Source: Chitinophagaceae bacterium
GTDB lineage: Bacteria; Bacteroidota; Bacteroidia; Chitinophagales; Chitinophagaceae
Direction: 5' to 3'
Length of the DNA: 64,000 bases
Assembly (NCBI GenBank): GCA_016710745.1
Contig: JADJVB010000005.1
Coordinates: 248,001-312,000, forward strand
Notes under the pieces: generated by a model
The model's database searches: none
The model's input: only the letters and a program-made list of their open reading frames with translations
Told to the model about the DNA's origin: nothing
Translations under genes and position numbers: made by a program
Part shown: positions 17,219-29,200 of the stretch, piece by piece
Numbering within the stretch: position 1 is the first letter of the stretch
How the letters are laid out: the number at the start of each line of letters is the position of its first letter

Positions 17219-20200
17219 TTATCTTACGATCACCATCGGGAACTGTGCCCTTTCGGTTTCATTATAGATCTCCAGGAAGTAGGTACCGGCTGCCAGCTCA
17301 GGCATCGCCATCGGTATCACCGAACCATAACGCAGACCCGTAATATGCTGCGAACGGTATACCCTGCCGATCGCATCGATCACCCGTACATTGAACTCAC
17401 TATAAATATCGCTGTTGAAGCGGATATTAAAGTAACCACTGTTCGGGTTTGGATAGATCCGGATCGCTGTCGCAAATATATTGTGACGCTCCTTACAATC
17501 ATTAACCGTAATATTAAAGTAACTGGTTTGTGTACAACCATTGCCATTGGTGAAGCTATAGCGCAACACATGTACGCCCAATCCGGCCGACGTGGCCGAG
17601 AAGGTATTGCCCGTTACACCAGTACCCGACCAGGTTCCGCCTGCAGGACTAACCTTCAATATCACAACCGTATCGGTTAAACATACCCGTGGTGGTACAT
17701 TATCAAACACAATATTAGGTAATGGATTGACCGTGATCGTGAACGATCTGCTTGCCCCTGTACAGGTAATACCTGCGTTGGTATAGGTTGGCGTTACCGT
17801 GATCGTGGCCGTTATCGGCGACAGCGTTGCATTGATCGCTACAAATGCCGGTACCGTGCCGATGCCGCTGGCACCCAGCCCGATCGTGGTATTGTTATTA
17901 GTCCAGGTATATACCGTGCCCGTTACCGCACCGCTAAATGGTACCGCCACCGTGGTATTGCCCGCACACAGCGTTTGATTGGCCGGCTGGTTAACCGTTG
18001 GTGTAGGTTGAACCGTGATCGTAAAGCTTACCGTGGTGCCACCACAACCCGTTGAGTTTGATGTAACCGTGATGGTGGCCGTTTGTACCGTGGCCGTGGC
18101 ATTGGTAGCCACAAAGCTTGGGATATTACCCGTACCTGATGCCGCAAGACCTATCGACGTGTTGTTGTTCGTCCAGCTATAGGTTGTTCCCGGAGGTAAG
18201 CCCGTAAATACTACCGCTGACGTATTTGCACCATTGCATACCAACTGGTTGCCCGGCTGATCCATCACGGCACTTGAATTTACCGTAATGGTACCCGTTG
18301 CTGATACCGATCCGCAACCACCCATCAGGTTCACCGTGTAGTTGAACACACCGACCGCTGTTGGCGTTCCGCTGATCGTGGCCACATTGGCTGCCCAGTT
18401 ACCACTTACTCCCGGAGGTAATCCGCTGAAGCTGGCTCCCGTTGCTCCCGTTGTATTGTAAATGATCGGTACGATCGGCGTAAACTGACATACCGTTTGG
18501 TTATTGGAACCTCCGCCCGGTAACAGGTAATCCAGTACAATGCGGTAATCTGCCACCTGGCCATTAGCTATATTGGTTACCAGGAAGTTGATATTGGCAT
18601 TGCCCGGTGCTGTAAATGACCATACAATCGTATTGCCTACCGCTACACTTGATCCCGGATCACCCAGCCAGTTAGTACAAAGCGCAGCCAGGTTTACAGG
18701 TCCATTGTACGCCGCTACAAAACTGAAGTTTGGATTGGCATTGGGTATACTGTAGGTTACCGTTACGCACTGTGGCGTTGGCAGCGGGTTGGTCCAGGTT
18801 AAGATGTCGTACTGGAACGTGCCTCCAAGTGGTGCCGTACAGGTGCCCGGTACCGCACAGGTCTTGGGTACTCCATCCCGGAACGAACGCAGGTTGGTCG
18901 TTGGATCGGTATTGTTGATCTGACCCGTCAATGTGGTCGAAGCAGGTGTGCCACCTGCCGTCAGCACAATCGTATTGTTCGGATTAACCGTGATCGTAAA
19001 GCTCATCGTTGGGCCTGTACAGGTTACACCGCCTGCAATAAATATCGGAGTTACCGTTACCGTAGCTACTACCGGTGTTATACCGGCATTCAGTGCGGTA
19101 AAGCTTGGGATATCTCCCACACCGGCTGCACCCAATCCAATCGATGGCTGGTTGTTCGTCCAGGTATAGAAGGCACCACTGGCCGTTCCCGTAAAGGTGA
19201 TCGGTGCTGTGGCTGAGCCGGTACACAATACCTGGTTCGCTTGCTGGTTCACCGTTGGCGTTGGATTAACCGTGATCGTGAAGCTCGTTGAAGCTCCCGT
19301 ACAGGTTACACCGCCATTGGTGAACGTGGGCGTTACCGTGATCGTGGCAAAAATCGGTATCGCACTGGTATTGGTGGCGATAAAGTTCAGGTTACCTGTG
19401 CCGCTGGCCGCAAGGCCAATGGCGATATTATTATTGGTCCAGTTAAACACCGTACCCGTTACCGCTCCCGTGAAGTTTACGGTTACCGGCGCTCCACCGC
19501 ATACCCTGAAACTCGTAACCGGATTAACCGTTGGTATCGGATTAACCGTGATCGTGAAGCTCGTCGTTGGGCCCGTACAACTTACACCGCCATTGGTATA
19601 GGTTGGCGTTACCGTGATCGTAGCTACCTGTACCGTGGTACCGGTATTGATCGCTATAAAGCTTGGAATATTACCCACACCATTGGCGCCAAGGCCGATG
19701 CTGGTATTGTTGTTCGTCCAGGTAAATACCGTGCCCGCTACCGTACCACTAAAGGTTACCGGTAGTGTTGGTGAACCATTGCAATGTGTCTGGCTCGCTA
19801 CAGGATTAACCGTTGGCGTTGGGTTAACCGTGATCGTAAAGGTTATCGGCGCTCCCTGGCAGGTGACACCTGCATTGGTATACGTGGGTATCACCGTAAT
19901 GGTGGCCGTTAAGGGTACCGTTCCCGGGTTGCTGGCGATAAAGCTCGGGATATTACCCGTGCCATTTGGTCCAAGCCCGATATTGGGACCCACATTGATC
20001 CAGTTATATACCGTGCCCGGTACTGCTCCTGTAAATATAATGGCTGCAGTTGGCGCCCCGTTACATACTACCTGGTTGGCTACCGGGTTAACTGTTGGCA
20101 CCGGGTTAACCGTTATCGTAAAGCTGATTGATGATCCTGTACAACTTACGCCGTTATTGGTATAGGTTGGCGTTACCGTGATGGTACCCGAGATCGGTGC

Positions 20201-23200
20201 CGTACCCGGATTGGTGCCGATAAAGCTTGGAACAGGTCCCACGCCCGATGCACCCAGCCCGATGGCTGTATTGCTGTTGGTCCAGTTATAGGTCATCGTA
20301 CCGCCCGTGGTTGGACTGGTAAATACCACCGCCGATGTTGGTGATCCGTTACATACCGCCTGGTTGGGTACCGGGTTTACTACCGGTATCGGATTAACCG
20401 TGATCGTAAAGGTCAGCGGTACTCCAGGACAGCTTGCACCGCCACCCGTATAGGTGGGCGTTACCACTATCGTGCCCACATTGGGGGCATTGGTACCATT
20501 GAGGCCAATGAAGCTCGCTATATTACCCACGCCTGCAGCTGCCAGGCCAATCGTTGGATTGCTGTTGGTCCAGTTGAACACCACAGGGCTTGATGGACTG
20601 CTGAAGGTTATCGCTGCTGTTGGCGATCCCGTACATACCGTTTGGTTAGCTACAGGATTTACCGTTACATATGGATCTACCGTGATCGTAAAGTTCATTG
20701 ACGGGCCCGTGCAACTTACCCCGTTATTGGTATAGGTAGCCGTTACCGTGATCGTGCCCGTGATCGGCGCTGCAGTGGCATTGGTGGCGATAAAGCTCGC
20801 TATATTACCCGTGCCCGAAGCTACCAGGCCGATCGCTGTATTGGAGTTCGTCCAGTTGTACACGATCGTGCCGCCCGTGGCCGGACTGCTGAACGTTACC
20901 GCTGCCGTTGGTGATCCCGCACATACTGTTTGGTTGGCTACCGGGTTTACTACCGGTGTCGGATTAACCGTGATCGTGAAAGTCTTCGATGGACCTGTAC
21001 AGCTTACGCCGCCATTGGTAAACACCGGTGTTACGGTAATCGTACCTACATTGGGCGCATTGGTGCCATTTAATGCCGTAAAGGCCGGGATATCGCCCAC
21101 GCCTGCCGCTGCCAATCCGATCGTGATATTATTATTGGTCCAGTTAAATACCACTGTTCCGCCTACCGAAGTGCTCACAAATAAAACAGGCGCTGTCAGC
21201 GATCCCGTACATACCGTCTGGTTCGCCGGCTGGTTTACCTCAGGGGTTGGGTTTACCGTGATCGTAAAGCTGATCGGTGTGCCCACACAGCTGATGCCGC
21301 CATTGGTATAGGTTGGTGTTACCGTAATGGTAGCCGTTACCGGTGTATTGGCCGGGTTGGTGGCAATAAAGCTCGCAATATTACCCACCCCTGCCGCTGC
21401 CAGGCCTATCGATGGCAGGCTGTTTGTCCAGTTGTACACGATCGTACCGCCCGTAGTAGGACTGCTGAACGTTACCGCTGCCGTTGGTGCACCGTTACAT
21501 ACCACCTGGTTGGCAACCGGGTTAACCGTAGCCGTTGGATTAACCAGTACCGTGGCCGTTGTGGTTGGACCCGTACAGGTTACTCCACCGTTGGTATAGC
21601 TTGGGGTTATTGTAAAGGTTACCAGTACAGGGCCCGTGGTGGTATTGGTTAATGTGCCGCTGATATTACCCGTGCCGCTGGCTGCTATGCCCGTGGCTGT
21701 GGCTACATTATCCCTGGTCCAGTTAAATACCGTACCCGCTACCGTGCCGCTGTTAACTATAGTTGTTATGGCTGCGCCTGAGCAGATCGTTTGACTTGCC
21801 GGCGTGGCCGTGGCATTTGGTGTGGGGTTTACCGTGATCGTAAAGCTGTTTGAAGGCCCGGTACAGCTTACTCCGCCATTGGTATAGGTGGCCGTTACCG
21901 TGATCGTGCCTGTGATCGGTGCATTGGTGGTATTGGTGGCCGTAAACGTTGGTAAACTGTTACCCGTTCCTGTACCGCCCAATCCGATATTGATATTATT
22001 ATTCGACCAGGCATAGGTGGTTACACCGCCCGTGGCCGTTGTTGTAAAGTTATACGTGCCTGTTGGCTGTAACGTACCGTTACATACTACAGCGTTTGCC
22101 GGTACCGTTACCTGTGGTGTTGGGTTTACCGTGATCGTAAAGGTCTTTGGTGATCCCGTGCAGGTTACCCCGCCATTGGTATAACTCGGTGTTACCGTAA
22201 TCGTAGCCACTACCGGCGCTGTACCATTGTTGATGGCTGTAAAGCTGGGGATATTACCCGTTAACGGACCCGCTGCCAATCCAATCGAAGGCGTATTGTT
22301 CGTCCAGGTATATACCGTGCCCGGAGGCGACGTTACTGAGCCCGTGAACACTACTATTGCCGTTGGTGATCCGTTGCAAACCACCTGGTTGGCAGGCTGG
22401 TTCACATCAGGTATCGGGTTAACGACTACTGTAGCCGTTACCGGGGCACCCGTACAGGTTATTCCACCATTGGTATAGCTCGGTGTTATCGTAAACGTTA
22501 CTGTAATTGGCGTATTGGTTGGGTTGGTCAGCGTACCGCTGATCGGGCTGCCGGAACCACTCATAGGTATTCCGGTTACCACAGGATTATCTCTTACCCA
22601 ATTATACACTGTACCCGTACAGAGGATACACCGGAGCAAAGCAGAGCCACAACAAAGGTAAAATCGCCAAGCTGTCACAAAAGCGCCTGAATATTGAAGA
22701 AGCCCAGTTAGAGCACGGTCCCTGTAACGTATCCAAGTACCTCCTGCACCCGAATTAAGTACAATAGGCGTAATAGGAGCACCCGAACAAACTGTTTGTG
22801 CCGCAGGGGTAGCTATTGCTGTTGGGGTGGGGTTTACCGTTATCGTAAAGGTTGTTGGGGTACCATTACAGGTTGTGCCTGCATTGGTATAGCTTGGTGT
22901 TACCGTTATGGTAGCTACCACCGGTGCTGTTCCCGTATTGATGGCCGTAAAGCTGGCGATATTACCAGAGCCCGAAGCTGCAAGGCCTATCGATGTTTGC
23001 GTATTGGTCCAGTTATATACCGTGCCCGGAGGCGCTGTTACAGAACCCGTAAAGGTTACAGCCGTTGTAGGGCTATTATTACATACTACCTGGTTCGCTA
23101 CCGGGTTTACCGTAGGTGTTGGGTTTACAACTACTGTTGCAGTTACCGGAGTACCTGTGCAGGTTACACCTGCATTGGTATAGCTTGGGGTTATTGTAAA

Positions 23201-26200
23201 CGTTACTGTGATTGGTATGTTCGTGGTATTGGTTAAGTTACCGCTGATCGGTGTGACTGTGCCTGAAGCGGCAATACCCGTTACCGTAGCGTTGTTATCT
23301 CTAACCCAGTTAAATACCGTACCCGGTACAGTGCCCGTTAAGGCAATCGGTGTTATGGCAGCGCCAGAACAGATCGTTTGTGAGGCTGGGGAAGCTGTAG
23401 CGTTTGGTGTTGGGTTAACCGTTATATAGTAAAGAATTGGAGCACCTGAACAGGTTACTCCCGCATTTGTGTAGGTTGGCGATACAGTAATAGTAGCCGT
23501 TACCGGTGCAGTTGTTGCATTGGTTGCTGTAAAGCTTGCAATACTTCCGGAACCACTGGCTGCCAAACCAATAGATGGATCGTTGTTTGTCCAGTCAAAT
23601 ACAGTACCCGGTACCGTTGTGGTAAAGTTTAATGGAGCCGTAAGCGCTCCGTCACAAACGGTTTGACTGGTGGTATGAACCGCCAATGTATAATTCCACG
23701 GAAGTGGTACATCGGTTACAGCCACCGTACCTGGTGTATTATCCCAGGAAGTGACAACAATGGTATAAGTACCCGCAGCCAATGGCGTTGTAGTTACGAT
23801 TCTTGGTAAACGTACATTCGGTAATGCACCTCCATCATCATTAGCTGCAATAGAATTGGTGCAGGCTGCTCCCGGTACAAATCCGGCAGGGCCAACCAGT
23901 TGCAGGAATGGATCCAGATCCTGTCCTCTGCCTATTGGTGTTACATTTCCACCATCACTGTTTAACAGACTTACCGTAACATTTGAAGGTGCAGTTAAAG
24001 TAAATGTATGAGTTTTATAATGCACTGCTGTTCCCTCACCCGGAATTAAAGCTAAAACACAGGCTCCTCCCTGGAGATAAGGTTCTGGCCTGTGATAAAC
24101 AGGATCGGCCAATGTTAAAGTACCCGGTATAAACAGGGTGGCATTATTAAAGTTTGGTGTTGGATTAACGGTAATGGTAAACGACATTGGCGTACCATTA
24201 CAGGTTGTTCCTCCATTGGTATAAGCAGGTGTTACGGTTATGGTAGCAACCACCGGTATATTTGAAGTATTGATTGCACGGGTGTTTGGAATATTGCCGC
24301 TTCCGCTGGCAGGTATACCAATTGATGGTGCATCATTAGTCCAGTTGTAAACAATGGTACCACCCGTAGTTGGGCTGCTGAAATTGATTGAACCGATAGT
24401 TGAACCATAACATCTCACCCTGTCGGCAATTGGATTAACCGTTGCCGTTGGGTTAACCGTATAAGTAAATGTTTTTGATGGGCCTGTGCAGGTGGTGCCG
24501 GCTGCAGGGGTCACTAAAGTAATCGACCATCCGCCTGCGATATTGCCAAAATCACCGACGGCATCATCATTAATAAATAAATTCCAGGTACCATTATAAT
24601 CAGTTGCTGTATTAAATACACTGGCAAAAGTAGAAGCACCCAAAGGAGCGGCATAATTGTACGGTCCTACAGGTGCGGGAGCTGTCCAAACGCCCCCAAT
24701 ATTACCAGCATTACCAACAGTATTTGAAGTAGGAGCGTAAGTACCTGTTGCTATAACGGCATTGGATAAAGGCAAAAGCGGGAAACCATCCTGGATTGTA
24801 ATTGTAGCCAATGCATCAAATCCCGTAGATCCCCCTACATCAGTCATCGGCACAAAATGCTGCCCACCGGGTGCAACCAGCAATACATCAACGTCAGCCG
24901 ACCAGGTATGCTGTATATTGTTTAGGGTTATTGACTCTACGCCAACTCCGGTTACTGGTAAACCAGATACTACGATAGACGATGGATATGGTGCTGCATT
25001 CCCATCACTAGTACCGGGTTGCCCGGGTGGTATTAAAATATTGGTTGAATTGGTAAAGGTAACCGGGCCGCCCGGGCCGCCACCACTTGTGTATGATGGT
25101 GTTACAGTTACTGTAGCCACCACCGGCGCTGTACCGGTATTAACCGCATTAAAGCTGGCGATATCACCCGTGCCAGTAGCCGCAAGGCCAATGGTTGGGT
25201 CACTGTTTGTCCAGTTAAATACCGTACCCGGTACAGTTCCTGTAAAGGTTACCGCCGCTGTTGGTGCTCCGTTACAAACCACCTGGTTGGCAGGTTGGTT
25301 TACATCCGGTGTTGGGTTAACAATTACCGTTGCCGTAATAGATGCTCCTGTACAGCTTCCTGATACCGGTGTGATGGTAAAGGTTACCGTTATTGGTATG
25401 TTGGTTAAATTAGTTAATGTACCGCTGATATCACCTGAACCGCTGGCTGCAATACCGGTAACTGTACCGGCATTATCTCTTGTCCAGTTATAAGTTGTTG
25501 CAGCAATCGGGCTGCCGTTCAATACGATGGTTGTGATAGGTGTTGCGGAGCAAGTTGTTTGACTGGCCGGTGTAGCCGTAGCCGTTGGTGTACCTGTTAT
25601 GCTGAGCACAACCGAGGTAGCATTATACTGAATGTTCCAGCTCAATCCTGCCGGTATGGCCGGATAGAGTATGCTAGCAAATGTGCCCGTAACCGTGTTG
25701 GCCGTCATGATGGTAAAGCTCTGTCCGCATGATGGGATAAAACCACCAAACAGTTGTACATCCAGCGTACCACTTAAGGTAGCCGTACCTACAACCTGTA
25801 ACTGGTCGTATTGTGTACAAACGGTGGTACCTCCTATCTCTATTACTTCGGTACCCGAGCCGTTGGTATAACCGGCACCAAATATGGTGCAGCCCGGTGA
25901 AGAACCCGGCCTTACAAAAGCGGTAGCGCAGGTATTGCTGAACAGGGCGCCGGTAAATGTACCTGTTCCCTGGTAAGTTCCGCAGTTGCTTACCACACCG
26001 CCACCATTGATGTTTACAGTACCGTTATTAGTAAATACGGCACCGGCATTGATAGTAAAATTATGTAACTGAGCCGTGGTGGCAGCAGCAACCACACAAG
26101 GATTAGGTGTGCCCGCAGGGATCACCACGTCCATAGGCGCTGTTGGTACTACACCACATGACCAGTTACCCGGAGTAAACCAGTTATTGCTGCTGGTACC

Positions 26201-29200
26201 TGTCCAGGTATTGGTTAAACAGGCAATTACGTTTATGTTGCCGGTAGCAAATGCCATTCCGCAACCACCGGTTAAGTTGACTGTATAATTAAAGGAGCCG
26301 ATAGCGGTTGGCGTACCACTGATGGTAACCACGTTGGCTGCCCATGAACCGGTTACGCCTGCAGGTAAACCGGTAACCGTTGCTCCTGTTGCACCTGTTG
26401 TTGCATAAGTGATATTGACTATCGGGTTTAAAACAACTACTGTTTGTGCATCGGTACCCGCAGCCGAACTAAGTGTTGCTGTATTATTGGGGTTAACGGT
26501 TATCGTACCTGTTGTAGATATTGTACCGCAACCGCCTGTTAAAGTTATAGTATAAGTAAGTGCTGCACCCGAAGCCGTAGGTGTACCGCTGATGGTAACC
26601 ACATTGGCTGCCCATGCACCGCTTACACCCGCAGGTAAACCGGTTACGGTAGCTCCGGTGGCACCGGTTGTAGTATAAGTAATGGGAGTAATTGGCGTAT
26701 TTACACAAACCGTTTGTGCATTTGTACCCGCTGCTGAAGTAAGTGTTACGGTATTATTAGCCGTTACAGCAATTGTACCTGTTGCAGTTATGGCTCCGCA
26801 GCCTCCGGTTAAGGTAACAGTATAAGTAAGCGCTGCACCGGCTACTGTTGGTGTACCACTGATGGTTACCACATTGGCAGCCCATGAACCGCTGACACCG
26901 GCAGGTAAACCGGTTACTGTGGCTCCTGTAGCACCTGTTGTAGTATAGGTAATATTAGTTATGGGCGTATTGATACATACCGTTTGGGCATTGGTACCTG
27001 CTGCCGAAGAAAGTGTTATGGTATTATTGGCTGTTACGGCTATTGTACCCGTAGCTGTTACCGGGCCTCCACAACCTCCTGTTAAGGTTACGGTGTAGGT
27101 AAGCGCTGCTCCGGCTACTGTTGGTGTACCGCTGATGGTTACCACATTTGCAGCCCATGAGCCGGTAACGCCTGCCGGTAAACCCGTTACGGTGGCACCG
27201 GTAGCAACCGTAGTTGCATAAGTAATATTGGTAATTGGCGTATTGATACAAACCGTTTGTGCATCTGTACCTGCAGCAGAGCTGAGTGTTACCGTATTGG
27301 TTCCGTTAACGGTAATGGTGCCATTGGCCACTGTACCATTACATGCACCACCCACCTGTGTTACGGTATAGTTGTAAACTGCTATGGCAGTTGGTGTACC
27401 ACTAATGGTTACCACATCGGCCACCCAGTTGCCGGTTACACCCGGAGGTAAACCGCTGAAAGTAGCACCCGTTGCGCCTACAGTTGCGTAAGTAATATTC
27501 GTGATGGCAGTATTGTTACAAACCGATTGTGCATCGGTACCTGCTGCCGAAGTTAAGGTAACCGCACAGGTTGTAACCGTTATGGTTCCTGTTGCAGTTA
27601 CTGTTCCACAACCACCTGTTAAAGTAACTGTATAATTAAATGGAGAGCCTACTGCAGTTGTAGGAGAACCGGTGATGGTTGCAACATTGCCCGACCATGA
27701 ACCTGTTACCCCTGCCGGGAGACCACTGAAAGTAGCTCCGGTGGCACCGGTAGTAGCATAAGTTATATTGGTTATTGCTGTATTAACATTTACCGTTTGT
27801 GCATCGGTGCCAACCGCAGAACTGAGCGACACGGTATTCGTAGGATTTACCGTAATTGCTCCCGTTGCATTTACCGTTCCACAACCTCCTGTTAACGGAA
27901 TACTGTAGTTAAACGGACTACCCACCGTTGTAGTAGGTGTACCGCTGATGGTGATAACATTTCCAGCCCAGTTTGCTGATACACCAGCTGGAAGGCCTGT
28001 TGGCGCACCAATACCCGTTGCTCCTGTTGTTGCAATAGTAATGTTGGGTGATATGGCTGTATTTATACAAACCGTAGGGTTTGATGAGGGCGCTGCCGCG
28101 GTATTGGTACCGTTTACCGTTATCGTTGGGCTGGTTGTTACGGTAAAATTCTCTGTTGCCGGAACAAAAACTGCGTTGGCGCTTCCGCCGCCGGCTGTAG
28201 TAGCCGTAAAGGTTACTGTTGCCGTACCGGCTGCCTGTATTGTTGTTTGCGCAGCGGATAGTGTGCCATTTACAGGTGTGTTAAAAGTAATGGGCTGCCC
28301 TACAAGGGCAGTAAGGTTGGCCGGGGCAATAGCTTCGCTCAGGTTATTAGCAAGGAAACTTGCTGTAATGGTTGAAGTTGCTCCCACACAAACCGAAGCC
28401 GGTGCTGCTGTATTACTCAGGTTGAGCCAACGGGTTGGTGCTGCACCAAAAACAGACCTGGAAGTAGCGGTTGTTACCGGACCGGTATTTACACCCCACC
28501 AGTTATTATCTACATTTAAACTACCGATAACACCACCACTGGCTGTGATAACCCTGCCGTCTCCATTATTGGGTGGTAAAGCTGTATTAAGATTTGGTGA
28601 AGTGTTATTGAATAACCGGTTAAAATTAATATTGACAGTTTGTGCATTAGTTATTGCTACTGCGGCACCGCCAAATTGTGTGCCATTAGCTGTATTATTT
28701 AAAAAAGTGTTGTTTAAAATGTTAGCAGTTACCGGCCCGCTGCCTCCACCTGTAATGTTAACTGCACCGCCCGATGTTGTAGCCGTGTTGCCGGAAAAAG
28801 TACAACCGGTAATTGTTACGTTACCAATACCATTATAATTAAGAGCTCCCGGACCACCGGTTGTAGCTGTATTGTTTGTGAATGTACAATTGGTGACGGT
28901 TAAATCATGAGCAGCCAATGAAGAACTTTGCGAAATGGCACCACTATTAGGAGCCGAATTTCCACTGAATATACAGTTCGAAATATTGGAAATATCACCA
29001 GGTCTTCCCAACAGCATGGCGCCGCCTGAAGCACTTGCAATGCTCGCTCCTGAGATGGTAACCCCACTAAGATTGAAAGTGATACTTCCTGCGTTATTGA
29101 TCGCATGAACATCAAATACCCTTTCGCCAAGACCTGCACCCGAAATAACGGTTGATCCAGACCCTGCCCCATTTATGGTTACCGTTTTCATACCCGCTGC

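Noticed and set aside
27948..28838. 296-residue plus-strand ORF
   Set aside because: It lies antisense to the 4111-residue gene; its hydrophobic Val/Ala-rich sequence is the shadow of Gly/Thr-rich repeats, as are the other plus-strand ORFs at 18.9-25.5 kb.
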